Positions 1-8,254 of a stretch of DNA of 42,089 bases are shown here, in pieces (position 1 is the stretch's first letter; every line of letters starts with the position of its first letter). Both the position numbers and the translations under genes were made by a program. The notes under the pieces are model-generated. The model did no database searches. It saw only the letters and a list, made by a program, of their open reading frames with translations, and was not told the origin of the DNA. This stretch comes from Parvibaculum sp. (lineage in GTDB: Bacteria; Pseudomonadota; Alphaproteobacteria; Parvibaculales; Parvibaculaceae). The stretch spans positions 1-42,089 of the forward strand of contig PNMC01000006.1 in NCBI GenBank assembly GCA_013823365.1, read 5' to 3'.

Positions 1-228
1 GACGGCGAGCAGGACCAGATTGGCGATAAAAGCAAAGAAGGTTCCGGCAACTGGTCGGAAGATTGACCAGATCAAGGCCCATATGCCGGCAAGGAGAGCC
101 CCGATCGTCAAGGCCATGACGAACCCGCCAACCGACCCAAGCATCTCCATGTCACGATGAGTTTGCATTTGAGCGCGCGCGTCGGCAAGTGCGGCGCTGT
201 AAGTGGGGCCGTGTCCGATAACTTCCAT
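1..228 (-). CDS. Small membrane protein, unrecognised, cut off by the left edge
   Basis: An open frame of 76 codons starts at ATG 228-226 and runs off the window, so the C-terminus is missing. A Shine-Dalgarno-like GAGGGA sits about six bases before the start. The first 30 residues are polar; two hydrophobic stretches follow (about residues 31-51 and 56-76), so the visible part looks like a two-helix membrane protein. I do not recognise the family. Codon use (GAA, GTT, ACT, CAT) is less GC-biased than in the other genes here, and the 220 bases before it are AT-rich, so it may be accessory or recently acquired. It is separated from bpt by a weak terminator and its own candidate promoter. The open frame with a well-placed ribosome site makes a real gene likely; the function is unknown. 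Confidence 0.6.
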   Translation of the reverse strand, partial: MEVIGHGPTYSAALADARAQMQTHRDMEMLGSVGGFVMALTIGALLAGIWALIWSIFRPVAGTFFAFIANLVLLAV

Positions 229-279
229 ATTGCGTCCCTCGTCGGAAAACAAATGTAGCTATGAACCGCAACGATGTAA

Positions 280-309
280 TTATTAGTTATCCGGAAGCAT
301 AAAAATCAA
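280..309 (-). promoter_or_regulatory. Candidate sigma-70 promoter for the gene at 1-228
   Basis: Read on the minus strand, TTGATT (309-304) is followed after 18 bases by TAATAA (285-280), inside an AT-rich stretch unusual for this window. It lies about 50 bases before the start codon of the small membrane protein. The -35 box overlaps a 10-base perfect palindrome CAAATATTTG (307-316). Assigned from sequence resemblance only. Confidence 0.4.
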
Positions 310-366
310 ATATTTGTTTCTTCTTGATGAGTGAGAGCCATGAAAGTGGACAATTCAGCCTCGGAT

Positions 367-385
367 AAAAAGGGAGTTCATCCCT
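367..385 (-). terminator. Weak intrinsic terminator after bpt
   Basis: On the minus strand a 5-bp stem AGGGA/TCCCT with loop TGAAC is followed directly by a T-run (TTTTATC). It lies about 65 bases after the bpt stop codon and ahead of the next leftward gene. The short stem makes it a modest candidate. Confidence 0.35.
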
Positions 386-448
386 CCTAGAGGAACGCTA
401 TCGGTTAATAGTCTTTCACCAATGCGGCTGCGATAGGTGCCGGCCCGA

Positions 449-1192
449 TCAGGGCGTTTGCGGGGGTAGCTTCCGCCAGCCCTCGGGGAAGAGCGCCTCG
501 AGGGGGGCGAAGCGGGTCTTGTAGGACATCTTGCGGGAGCCATCGACCCAGTAGCCGAGATAGACATAGGGCAGGCCGAGCGCGCGGGCGCGCTCGATAT
601 GGTCGAGCACCATGAGGGTGCCGAGGCTGCGGGCCGTCTCCTGCGGGTCGTAGAAGCTGTAGACCATGGACAGGCCGTCATCGAGCGTATCGGTCAGCGC
701 CGCGGCGATCAGAGGGGCGGCGCCCATGTCGTCCCGCAGCCGGTATTCCACCACGCGGGTCGAGACCGTGGTGTCCTCGACCATCGCCACATAGTCGAGC
801 CGGGACATGTCCGCCATGCCGCCCTCGGCATGGCGCGTGTCGAGATAACGGCGGAGAAGCCCGTATTGCTCGTCGGTCGCCGCCGCGGGGGCGAGAGCCG
901 GCTGGATGTCGCCATTGCGCGCCACGATGCGGCGAAAGGTGCGGCTCGGCCGGAAGTCGTTCACGATCACCCGGACGGAGACGCAGGACTGGCAATCCTC
1001 GCAGGCGGGCCGGTAGGCGATGTTCTGGCTGCGGCGGAATCCGGCCTGCGAGAGCATGTTGTTCAACGAAACCGGCTCGTCGCCGAGGAGATGCGTGAAG
1101 ACCTTCTTCTCGTAGCGGCCCGGCAGGTAAGGGCAGGGCTGCGGCGAGGTTATGTAGAATTGGGGAAACCTTATGCGGGACTGGTCCGTCAC
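449..1192 (-). CDS. bpt: Aspartate/glutamate leucyltransferase (Bpt/Ate family)
   Basis: The 247-residue protein matches the bacterial arginyl/leucyl-tRNA-protein transferase family. It moves leucine from Leu-tRNA onto proteins with N-terminal Asp or Glu, marking them for ClpS/ClpAP degradation in the cytosol. The N-terminal domain shows the family opening ([16 protein letters not shown]) and the cysteine cluster CEDCQSC around residues 64-70; the C-terminal acyltransferase-like domain contains the conserved YLGYWVDGS and MSYKTRF stretches. Length is normal for the family. The start is GTG at 1192, giving the conserved short N-terminus. It is the first of a run of leftward genes but is separated from the others by 45 bases or more. 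The Bpt (leucyl) assignment over an Ate-like one follows the bacterial family; specificity is inferred. Confidence 0.93.
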   Translation of the reverse strand: MTDQSRIRFPQFYITSPQPCPYLPGRYEKKVFTHLLGDEPVSLNNMLSQAGFRRSQNIAYRPACEDCQSCVSVRVIVNDFRPSRTFRRIVARNGDIQPALAPAAATDEQYGLLRRYLDTRHAEGGMADMSRLDYVAMVEDTTVSTRVVEYRLRDDMGAAPLIAAALTDTLDDGLSMVYSFYDPQETARSLGTLMVLDHIERARALGLPYVYLGYWVDGSRKMSYKTRFAPLEALFPEGWRKLPPQTP

Positions 1193-1237
1193 TGGCCTGC
1201 TCTCGCTCGCTGTTGCCCGATATGCGCCGCCGCCTGC

Positions 1238-3100
1238 TCAGAGACCGTAATACCAGGGGGCGAAGAAAGAATAGGCCAGCCAGAGGAGAATGACGAGAGG
1301 CGTTCCCGTTCGGACGAAATCCCTGAACTCGTAATGGCCGGGCCCCATGACCAGCAGGTTGGTCTGATAGCCCATGGGCGTGGCGAAGGAGCAATTGGCG
1401 GCGAAAATCACCGCATAGATGAAAACGAAGGGATCGACGCCGAGCTGCGCCGCCGTGCTGATGGCGATCGGCGTGAAGAGAACGGCGGTCGCGTTGTTCG
1501 TCAGCACATTGGTCGTGATCGCCGCCGCCAGGAAGAAGGCGGAGAGGATCACCGGCACGCTGTAGCCGGAGAAGAGATAGACGGTCGTCTCGGCGATGGC
1601 CCGCGCGCCGCCCGTTGCGTCGAGGGCGGCGGCGATGCCGAGCATTGCGCCGACCATGAGGAATATCCGCCGGTCGATGGCGCGGGCCGCCTGGCGGATG
1701 TTGAGCACGCCGGTCGCGATGATCGCGCCGGCCGCGCCGATGGCGGCGATTTCGATGGGCAGGATATCGAGCAGCACCATCGTCACCATCACGCCGAAAA
1801 TGGCGAGCGCGCGGTGGCCGAGTTTCGGGTCCGGCAGTTCCGTTGCCGACCATTCGAGCAGCAGCACATCGCGGTTGTGGCGAAGGTCCTGAATGCGGGC
1901 GCCCTTGCCGAGGACCAGCAGCACGTCGCCCGCTTCGAGGCGGATGTCGTTGAGGAGGGTGCGGATCATGCGGCTGCGGCGCTGAACGCCGAGCACGATG
2001 CAGCCCGTCTGGTGGCGGAAGGCGATCTGTTCGATGGTCTGGCCGATCATGCGGGAGCCGGGGGCCACCACGGTCTCGGCGAGGATCAGCTCGCCGCCGG
2101 GCTTTGCCGGGCCGCCATTGGTTTCGGCCCCTTCGGCGAAGCGTTCCTCCAGCATCCCCTCGAAGATGCGCCCCCCGGACTTCAGGGCTTCGGTGAGGGT
2201 CTGGCGCGTGGCGGCGACGATCACGACATCGCCGGTCATCAGCGTCACATCCTCGAAAGGCGGCAGGATCGGGTGTTCGCCGCGCTGGATCATGCGAACG
2301 GTCATGTCGCGCAATTGCGGGAAAAGGCCTGCCTTCGAACTCTCGCCGCGCAGCGGGTGATCGGCGGTGATTTCGAGCTGCGCGATATATTGCTTGCCGC
2401 TGCCGGTATCGCCGCCCGGCAGATCGAGCGCCGCGCCGCCGCGGTCGGGCACAAGGCGGGGAACGACCAGCGTCGAATAAATGAAGCCGATCGAGGCGAG
2501 GAAGATGCCCGGCACGACGAAATCGAAGATCCCGATCGGCGGGAGGTGCGACGTCATGACGACGCCCGCGACGAGGAGATTGGTGGACGAGCCGATCAGG
2601 GTCGTCATGCCGCCGAGGATCGAGACATAGCTCAGCGTCATCATCACCTTCGGCGTGCGGGAGCCGAAGCGATGCGCGAGCGTCGCAAGCACCGGAATGA
2701 ACATCACGGCGACAGGCGTGTTGTTCAGGAAGGCGCTGGTGATCGCGACCAGGAGGAAGGTGAAGAAAATGGTCGTGCCGGGATTCTTGGAGCCGAGATC
2801 GGCGACATAGCGCGCGGCGCCGTCAAGCGCACCGGTCTGGAACATGCCGTGGCCGACGACGAGCAGCGCGAGCACGGCGATGAGCGCGGGGTTGGCAAAG
2901 CCTGCCAGAAGCGTTGTCGAGCCGAGCAGGTTCCTGCCATCCGCACCGATGAGCGGGAAGAAATAGAAGAAGATGAGCAGCGCGGCGAGGATGCCGATCG
3001 CGGAAAGCTCGAGCGGAATGCGCTCGATGCTGAACAGAATGACCGCGGCGACGATAACGCCGTAGGTCACCCACATCTGCCAAGCGTAGACTAGCTCCAT
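1238..3100 (-). CDS. SLC13/DASS-type transporter with two TrkA_C domains
   Basis: The 620-residue integral membrane protein belongs to the SLC13 permease family (Na+- or H+-coupled carriers for dicarboxylates, sulfate or other anions). Two inverted-repeat membrane halves flank a soluble insert. The first half has the SAFLNNTPVAVMF motif and GSSTNLLVAG, the second has TTNVLTNNATAVLFTP; these paired Asn/Thr motifs form substrate and sodium sites in the family. Between them, about residues 225-400, are two TrkA_C (RCK-C) domains, typical of the bacterial branch and probably regulatory ligand binders. Start ATG 3100 gives a hydrophobic first helix. The stop is 45 bases upstream of the bpt start, so co-transcription with bpt is possible. 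Substrate cannot be told from sequence; sulfate or a dicarboxylate is plausible. Confidence 0.88.
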   Translation of the reverse strand: MELVYAWQMWVTYGVIVAAVILFSIERIPLELSAIGILAALLIFFYFFPLIGADGRNLLGSTTLLAGFANPALIAVLALLVVGHGMFQTGALDGAARYVADLGSKNPGTTIFFTFLLVAITSAFLNNTPVAVMFIPVLATLAHRFGSRTPKVMMTLSYVSILGGMTTLIGSSTNLLVAGVVMTSHLPPIGIFDFVVPGIFLASIGFIYSTLVVPRLVPDRGGAALDLPGGDTGSGKQYIAQLEITADHPLRGESSKAGLFPQLRDMTVRMIQRGEHPILPPFEDVTLMTGDVVIVAATRQTLTEALKSGGRIFEGMLEERFAEGAETNGGPAKPGGELILAETVVAPGSRMIGQTIEQIAFRHQTGCIVLGVQRRSRMIRTLLNDIRLEAGDVLLVLGKGARIQDLRHNRDVLLLEWSATELPDPKLGHRALAIFGVMVTMVLLDILPIEIAAIGAAGAIIATGVLNIRQAARAIDRRIFLMVGAMLGIAAALDATGGARAIAETTVYLFSGYSVPVILSAFFLAAAITTNVLTNNATAVLFTPIAISTAAQLGVDPFVFIYAVIFAANCSFATPMGYQTNLLVMGPGHYEFRDFVRTGTPLVILLWLAYSFFAPWYYGL

Positions 3101-3182
3101 GCACGCATCGTTCCCGTTGACGCATCATGCGGAGAGGCATTTACGCGTCGGGTGAATTCCAGGATGAAAGAAGGGGCCCCGT

Positions 3183-3662
3183 TCAGACGTCGCTACGGAT
3201 GAATACCGTACCGCAAAGATAGTCGTGAAGACAGCGGCGGCGTTTGTTGAAGAAGGGGACGAGGAGGACCAGCGCCGTCCCTACGGTAACCGTTACATAG
3301 AACAGCAGCGTCTGGAGAAAGGCCTGGAGATAGCCGGGCCGGTTGCCGTTCCAGGCGCGCAGTTCGATGCGCTGCCAGCGCATGCCGGGCGTTGCGGAGT
3401 GGCGGCCGCCCAGCGTCAGGGTGAAATAGGCGAGGACGAGGAGCGGCGTGAGGGCGGCGCCCGGCCAGAGCAGGCCGAAGGAGAGAATGCCGAGAACGCC
3501 GAAGACGACCGAGGCGACGATCAGCAGGATCGTGACGACCAGAAGATCGGCGATGAAGGCAAGGCATCGCGCAAGGATCACCCCTTCGAAGGCCTTTGCC
3601 GGCCATTCGGCGCCGCCTGCCGATGAAAAGGCGGATTCAGCTAGCCTGTTGCTTTCGCTCAT
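3183..3662 (-). CDS. RDD family membrane protein
   Basis: A 159-residue protein with the RDD signature: the early ARCLAFIADLLVV stretch (Arg, then Asp in the first helix) is followed by two more hydrophobic segments around residues 60-82 and 110-135. RDD proteins are small inner-membrane proteins of mostly unknown role; a few have been linked to ion exchange. ATG at 3662 is the likely start, giving a soluble head of about 25 residues. It lies between the SLC13 carrier and motB with gaps of about 80 and 70 bases. No specific function can be given. Confidence 0.85.
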   Translation of the reverse strand: MSESNRLAESAFSSAGGAEWPAKAFEGVILARCLAFIADLLVVTILLIVASVVFGVLGILSFGLLWPGAALTPLLVLAYFTLTLGGRHSATPGMRWQRIELRAWNGNRPGYLQAFLQTLLFYVTVTVGTALVLLVPFFNKRRRCLHDYLCGTVFIRSDV

Positions 3663-3734
3663 CTTTTCCCGTCTCCCGAAGACCTGCCGTCTGACATAGA
3701 GGCAGTCACGCCGGAAGGCAAGGGAGATTGGAAC

Positions 3735-4631
3735 TCAGGGGCTGAAGCCAGGCGGCGTCACGGGGGCTTCACGCAGCAGGACGATCGAAAGACGCCGGTT
3801 TGCGGCCATATAGGGGTCTTCGGGGAAAAGCGGCTCTGAATCGGCCTTGCCGACGACTTGGTACACCCTGTCGTTTGTAAGGCCCGCATTTTCCAGAATG
3901 CGACGGGCGGCGTTGGCGCGGTCGGAGGTGAGTTCCCAGTTCGAATAGCCGTTGCGGCCTGCCATCGGATTCGCGTCGGTATGGCCCGACACGCTGACGC
4001 GGTTCGGCAGCTTGATCAGGATCTTGCCCACTTCGTCGATGAGTTTGCGCGTGCGTTCATAGGGTTCCGACAGGCCGGTGGGGAACATGGACCGGCCGTC
4101 CTGATCGACGATCTGGATGCGGAGACCTTCCGGCGTCTCGTCGATGATGACATTCCGCGAGAGCTCGGCGAGGTCCGGGTTCTCGCGCATCGACTGGCGG
4201 ATGCTTTCGGCGGCGCTGCGGAAATTCTGTTCGTCGCGCGCGGACTTCTCTTTCATGAGCTTGTCCATCTGCGCGGCCTTTTCCGCCTCTTCCTTTTCGA
4301 TCTCGGGCGTTTTCGGCTGGGCGGGGGTCGAGATGGTCATGATGACCTGCGGCTTCGTGCCCGGCATGCGCGAGCCTTCCTGGTCGAAGGCCGTGCCGCC
4401 CATGATGCCGCCCGCGCCGCTGGTCGAGCGGCTGACATTCGACGGAGCGAAATAGTCGGCAAGACCCTGCTTCTGCTCGGGTGTGGTCATGCTGATGAGC
4501 CACATGAGCAGGAAGAAAGCCATCATCGCCGTCACGAAGTCGGCATAGGCGATTTTCCATGCGCCGCCATGATGGCCGTGAACGACCTTCTTGACCTTCT
4601 TGAGAATGATCGGCTGTTCGTTGGTGGCCAT
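3735..4631 (-). CDS. motB: Flagellar motor stator protein MotB
   Basis: A 298-residue MotB with the classic order: basic cytoplasmic head, one transmembrane helix, a plug/linker, and an OmpA-like peptidoglycan-binding domain. The helix contains YADFVTAMMAFFLLMW with the proton-binding aspartate at residue 31. The linker (about residues 55-140) is rich in Pro, Glu and Lys. The OmpA-like domain (about 165-290) carries SGHTDANPM and the ANRRLSIVLL ending. With MotA it forms the H+-driven stator that turns the flagellar rotor, anchored to the cell wall. ATG 4631 lies 18 bases after the motA stop, so the two are an operon. No other flagellar genes are in the window. All key residues are present. 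Confidence 0.94.
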   Translation of the reverse strand: MATNEQPIILKKVKKVVHGHHGGAWKIAYADFVTAMMAFFLLMWLISMTTPEQKQGLADYFAPSNVSRSTSGAGGIMGGTAFDQEGSRMPGTKPQVIMTISTPAQPKTPEIEKEEAEKAAQMDKLMKEKSARDEQNFRSAAESIRQSMRENPDLAELSRNVIIDETPEGLRIQIVDQDGRSMFPTGLSEPYERTRKLIDEVGKILIKLPNRVSVSGHTDANPMAGRNGYSNWELTSDRANAARRILENAGLTNDRVYQVVGKADSEPLFPEDPYMAANRRLSIVLLREAPVTPPGFSP

Positions 4632-4649
4632 CTGATACCGCTTCCCGGC

Positions 4650-5513
4650 TTAGCCGGCGGCCTGCAATGCAGCCGTCGCCTGTTCGACTTCGATGAAGGT
4701 GGGGCGGACTTCGGACATCAGCGCCTTGCGCGCGAATTCGATCGAGACCGCCGGTGCATAACCCGCCATATGAGCGAGAAGGCCGGCCTTCATCGACAGG
4801 AAATATTTGGACTCGGCTTCGTAGGTGTTGCGAAGCGACTGCGCCATGGGGCCGAAGAAGCCATAGGCGACGAAGACGCCGAGGAAGGTGCCGACGAGCG
4901 CGCCGCCGATCAGGCCGCCGAGCACTTCCGGAGGCTGGTCGATCGAGCCCATGGTCTTGATGACGCCCAGCACGGCGGCGACGATGCCGAGGGCGGGTGT
5001 GCCGTCGGCCAGCGCCTGCACGGCGCTAACGATGCGTTCGCGCTCCTGGTGATGGGTCTCGAGTTCCTCATCCATCAGGGCTTCGAGCTCATGGGCGTTT
5101 TCGGTGCCGAGCGTGATCATGCGCAGGTAGTCGCACATGAACTCGACGGCGTGATGATCGGAGGTGAATTTCGGAAACTGCGCGAAGATGGCGCTTTCGG
5201 CCGGATTTTCGACATGAGCTTCGAGCGCGAGGTTGCCCTTGCTCTTGGCGAGCTTGAAGAGCGTGTATTGCAGGCCGAGAAGCTCGAGGAAGGCATCCTT
5301 GTCGTATCGGGGCCCTTTAAAAAGGGCGCCGAAGATGCTGCCGACGGCTTTGAGCACGGTGGGCGGATTGGCGATGCAGAAGGCGCCGAGAGCGGCGCCG
5401 AGAATGATCACGGCCTCGAAGGGCTGCCAGAGCACCTCGATATGGCCGCCCATGGCCATATAGCCGCCGAAGACGCTCAACAAGACCACAACGATGCCGA
5501 CGATCAGCCGCAT
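4650..5513 (-). CDS. motA: Flagellar motor stator protein MotA
   Basis: The frame is open from 5702, but the conserved MotA N-terminus (MRLIVGIVVVLLSVFGGYMA) begins at ATG 5513, giving 287 residues, the family norm. Four transmembrane helices are recognisable: near residues 1-20, 28-48, about 165-190 and 200-222. The signature stretch between the last two includes DGTPALGIVAAVLGVIKTMGS and the following GGLIGGALVGTFLGVF. The cytoplasmic loop between helices 2 and 3 contains the charged region that contacts FliG. MotA surrounds MotB in the proton-driven stator. motB follows after 18 bases. The 254-base gap to the divergent flavin reductase gene must hold its promoter. Confidence 0.95.
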   Translation of the reverse strand: MRLIVGIVVVLLSVFGGYMAMGGHIEVLWQPFEAVIILGAALGAFCIANPPTVLKAVGSIFGALFKGPRYDKDAFLELLGLQYTLFKLAKSKGNLALEAHVENPAESAIFAQFPKFTSDHHAVEFMCDYLRMITLGTENAHELEALMDEELETHHQERERIVSAVQALADGTPALGIVAAVLGVIKTMGSIDQPPEVLGGLIGGALVGTFLGVFVAYGFFGPMAQSLRNTYEAESKYFLSMKAGLLAHMAGYAPAVSIEFARKALMSEVRPTFIEVEQATAALQAAG

Positions 5514-5590
5514 TTGCTCAAGCACTTTCTGCACATTGCCCCGCGGCTGCCCGCAAGATGCAAGCCCGCCCCGCCAGAAGCGCCATTTTC

Positions 5591-5602
5591 GGGGCATGCC
5601 CC
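5591..5602. promoter_or_regulatory. Perfect 12-base palindrome between motA and the flavin reductase gene
   Basis: GGGGCATGCCCC is an exact dyad about 80 bases upstream of motA and 165 bases upstream of the divergent flavin reductase gene. It could be an operator, but a GC-rich 12-mer can arise by chance and no known regulator site is recognised. Confidence 0.25.
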
Positions 5603-5767
5603 TTAACAGCGGGTTTAACCAAATTGGCGGAAGGCCGAAAACTGGGGTGATTTGCAAGAATTCCGAGAGGTTTGCGCGCCGTGGTGTTGCATGGGCGGCC
5701 ATGCGTGACCTAAACCGGGGGCAAGCGTTAACGGGAGGTTGACGTTTTGCGGCGAAGCGAGGATGCG

Positions 5768-6286
5768 ATGAGTACGGTTCAGGTATCGGCAGACAAGGCG
5801 GCGGTGGATGAGTCGCGCAAGTTCCGTAACGCGCTTGGCTGGTTCACGACCGGCGTTGCCGTCATCACGAGCTGTGCGGAGGGCGGGAGGCCGATCGGCA
5901 TCACGGTCAATTCCTTCTCGTCCGTCTCGCTCGATCCGCCGCTGGTGCTGTGGTGCCTCGACAAGAAGTCGGACACGCTGCCGCTGTTCGAGAAGGCGAA
6001 GCACTTCACCGTCAATGTGCTGCGCGAGGAACACCAGGAAATTTCCTCACGTCTCGCCCGGAAGGGCGATCACAGTCTTGAGGCGATCGATCTTCTGCCC
6101 ATGGAGAGCGGCTGCCCGGCCTTGCGGGAAGCCCTCGCTCATTTCGAATGCGAAGTGGAAGCGCGGCACGATGCCGGCGATCACATCATCATGATCGGAC
6201 GGGTTTTGAAGTTCGACCATGCGGAAGACGGACGGCCGCTTCTTTATCACCGCGGCGGCTACCAAATGCTGCCGCCGGTCGGTTGA
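5768..6286 (+). CDS. Flavin reductase-like (FMN-binding split barrel) protein
   Basis: About 172 residues in the flavin reductase-like domain family (HpaC/RutF/small-component type). Such proteins bind FMN or FAD and use NAD(P)H to supply reduced flavin to a partner monooxygenase. Visible features are the opening FRNALGWFTTGVAVITS, the ITVNSFSSVSLDPPLV flavin-binding strand-loop, and a C-terminal HIIMIGRVLKFD strand ending in a YHRGGYQ motif. ATG 5768 is preceded by GAGG with a 5-base spacer; a TTG at 5747 with GGGAGG upstream would add seven residues and cannot be excluded. No monooxygenase is adjacent, so the partner is unknown. It is convergent with the MarR gene 13 bases away. Confidence 0.87.
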   Translation: MSTVQVSADKAAVDESRKFRNALGWFTTGVAVITSCAEGGRPIGITVNSFSSVSLDPPLVLWCLDKKSDTLPLFEKAKHFTVNVLREEHQEISSRLARKGDHSLEAIDLLPMESGCPALREALAHFECEVEARHDAGDHIIMIGRVLKFDHAEDGRPLLYHRGGYQMLPPVG

Positions 6287-6299
6287 TCGTACCGTTCTT

Positions 6300-6791
6300 T
6301 CAGGCGCCCGCCGTTTCCTCGGCTTCCAGCGCCTTCAGGTTCTCGAACATCCTCTCCATGCATTTCAGCATGGTCAGATAGTCCTTGTCGGCAATGCCCG
6401 CCGTCGCGGCGCGATGGATCGCGGCGTAGTGTTCGCGGCCGATATGCTTGCTCGCATGCAGGAGCGGCGTGACCCAGATGCATTTTGCGCGACCGTCTGT
6501 CGGATGCGTCCGCCGTTCGACAAGACCCATGGCTTCGAGTTCCGCCACATAGATGCCGAGAGATACCTTGTGCATCGTCAGGGTGTTCGCGAGTTCCGTC
6601 TGGGTTTGCCCGTCGCGTTCCAGCAGCTCGACCACGATGCGTGTCTGGTTCCGCGTCAAGCCGGTGCGGCGGTCATAGATCGTCGCGAGACTCGTACCGA
6701 GTTCGGTAATCGTCCTGATGAATTTTTCGGGCGAGAGCGGATCGTCCTGTTCCGCTTCCGGCCTGGCGGCGGGTGCCTTGTTGGTTTTCAT
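6300..6791 (-). CDS. MarR-family transcriptional regulator
   Basis: A 163-residue winged-helix protein. The DNA-binding core runs from about residue 50 (TRNQTRIVVELLERDG) through helix-turn-helix QTELANTLTMHKVSLGIYV to the wing ERRTHPTDGRAKCIWVT, the typical MarR DxR wing. Alpha-helical dimerisation segments lie on both sides. The first 25 residues are charged and probably disordered. The gene is divergent from the ExbB cluster across 268 bases, so it could control that cluster as well as itself, and it is convergent with the flavin reductase gene. Ligand and targets are unknown. Confidence 0.88.
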   Translation of the reverse strand: MKTNKAPAARPEAEQDDPLSPEKFIRTITELGTSLATIYDRRTGLTRNQTRIVVELLERDGQTQTELANTLTMHKVSLGIYVAELEAMGLVERRTHPTDGRAKCIWVTPLLHASKHIGREHYAAIHRAATAGIADKDYLTMLKCMERMFENLKALEAEETAGA

Positions 6792-7059
6792 TTTGTCTCA
6801 CCTGTCGCGTCGGCCGGAAAGGCAGACAGCAGAAAGTACATGCGGTTTGAGGGTATCAACGCAACTTCACGCGGCAAACCCGAGGCACGACGAAATTACA
6901 CTCTTATGAACGCCGTAACGCTTGACCTCCGGCGAAAGCAGTGATTTCGTAAATCCACTTTACTAAAAACGCCGTCGCGGGTCATCCGAAATCGGACCTC
7001 GCGGCACGGCTGTCGGGAGCGGCCGGGGCGGGGGATTCTGTCGGGAGGAGTATCGGGCG

Positions 7060-7833
7060 ATGCCTGAGGAAAATCTTGAAGTCGAAGGCGCTGAGGGCGC
7101 CGCAAACGGGGCGGAAAACGGCGCGGATGCGATTGCCGGCGCCGCCGATGTGATCGCCGCCTCGGGCGGCGGAGACGCCTGGTATTCGATCGGGTCGCTG
7201 GTCGACAAGGGCGGGCCCATCGTCGCCATTCTGCTCATCCTGTCGGTGATTTCGCTGGCAGTGATTCTCCTCAAGGTCTTCCAGTTCTGGTCGGCCGGGC
7301 TCTCGAAGCGGAGCTTTGTCGATCCTGCCGTCGACAAGATCGAGGCGGGCGACCTCGGTGCGGCGCTCGACATCCTGAAGAAGCACAAGACGCCCCTCGC
7401 CCGCGCGATGGCGGCCGGCGTGCGCGCCAAGATGCGCGGCGACCTGCGCGACGAGGACGTGGCCTCCGAAATCGCGCGTGTCGGCACGATGGAGATCGGC
7501 TCGCTTCAGCGCTATCTGCGCTGGCTCGAAGTGATCGGCAATATCTCGCCGCTGCTCGGCCTTCTCGGTACCGTTATCGGCATGATTAACGCCTTCCAGA
7601 GCCTGGAGGCGGCGGGCACGCAGGTCGATCCGGCGCTGCTGTCGGGTGGTATCTGGGTGGCGCTGCTCACCACGGCGGTCGGCCTTATCGTGGCGTTGCC
7701 GGCGATCACGGCGCTCAATCTCCTTGAAGGCAAGATCGACCAGGTCCGGCTCTCGATGCGGGATGCTTCGGCGCGGGTGATCGCGGCGCTTCACGTGCGG
7801 CCCTCATCCGTTCAATCGAGAGCGGCGCAGTAA
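7060..7833 (+). CDS. exbB: ExbB/TolQ-type proton channel protein
   Basis: A 257-residue member of the MotA/TolQ/ExbB family, which forms the pentameric membrane channel that lets protons drive an ExbD dimer and a TonB-type rod. Three membrane segments are visible: about residues 48-72 (GGPIVAILLILSVISLAVIL), about 155-180 with SPLLGLLGTVIGMINAF, and about 190-215 with LLTTAVGLIVALPAI; the Thr residues and Gly-rich motif of the family are present. It begins with an acidic Ala/Gly/Glu-rich extension of about 40 residues that is not part of the core fold. ATG 7060 follows GGGAGGAG, a strong ribosome site. exbD1 begins 13 bases after the stop, so this is the first gene of a four-gene operon. Confidence 0.92.
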   Translation: MPEENLEVEGAEGAANGAENGADAIAGAADVIAASGGGDAWYSIGSLVDKGGPIVAILLILSVISLAVILLKVFQFWSAGLSKRSFVDPAVDKIEAGDLGAALDILKKHKTPLARAMAAGVRAKMRGDLRDEDVASEIARVGTMEIGSLQRYLRWLEVIGNISPLLGLLGTVIGMINAFQSLEAAGTQVDPALLSGGIWVALLTTAVGLIVALPAITALNLLEGKIDQVRLSMRDASARVIAALHVRPSSVQSRAAQ

Positions 7834-7846
7834 GGCGAGGTTCGCC

Positions 7847-8254
7847 ATGTTTGAAGAACCTGTCCGCCGGAGAGGGATGGCGAGTCTGACACCGCTTATC
7901 GATGTGGTGTTCCTGCTCCTCATCTTCTTCATGCTGACCACGTCGTTTCTGCAGACGCAGTCCCTTGCCGTGGTGACGCCCGCGCCGAGCGTCGACGAAT
8001 TGCCGACGGATGCGCGCGTCATCGAGATCTGGCTGCTCGGTAACGATACGATCGCCATCGACGGCACGCCGGTCGAGCGGGCGGCGCTGGCGGAGAGCCT
8101 TAAGCAGGCGATCGGCGAACGCACCGACCTTACGGTGACGATCCTGGCCGAGAAGGGCTCGAAGACGCAGGCGCTGATCGCGGCCATCGAGGCAGCGCGC
8201 CAGTCGGGGGCGAAAAGCGTCGGTACGGCCCGTGTCGAAAGGATCGCCCCATGA
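7847..8254 (+). CDS. exbD: ExbD-type proton channel partner, first copy (Asp present)
   Basis: A 135-residue ExbD/TolR protein: short cytoplasmic head, one transmembrane helix, periplasmic domain. The helix reads TPLIDVVFLLLIFFMLTTSF, with the essential proton-binding aspartate at residue 19 (GAT at 7901-7903). The periplasmic part (about residues 45-135) has the expected pattern of short strands and a helix. Its stop overlaps the start of the second ExbD by four bases (ATGA), which suggests coupled translation. It should sit inside the ExbB pentamer and pass energy to the TonB-like protein encoded two genes on. Confidence 0.92.
   Translation: MFEEPVRRRGMASLTPLIDVVFLLLIFFMLTTSFLQTQSLAVVTPAPSVDELPTDARVIEIWLLGNDTIAIDGTPVERAALAESLKQAIGERTDLTVTILAEKGSKTQALIAAIEAARQSGAKSVGTARVERIAP

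Noticed and set aside
599-3094. An 831-codon open frame on the plus strand
   Set aside because: It lies antisense to bpt and the SLC13 gene, is dominated by Arg, Asp, His, Glu and Gly, and has no membrane or domain pattern. It is a product of GC-rich codon bias.
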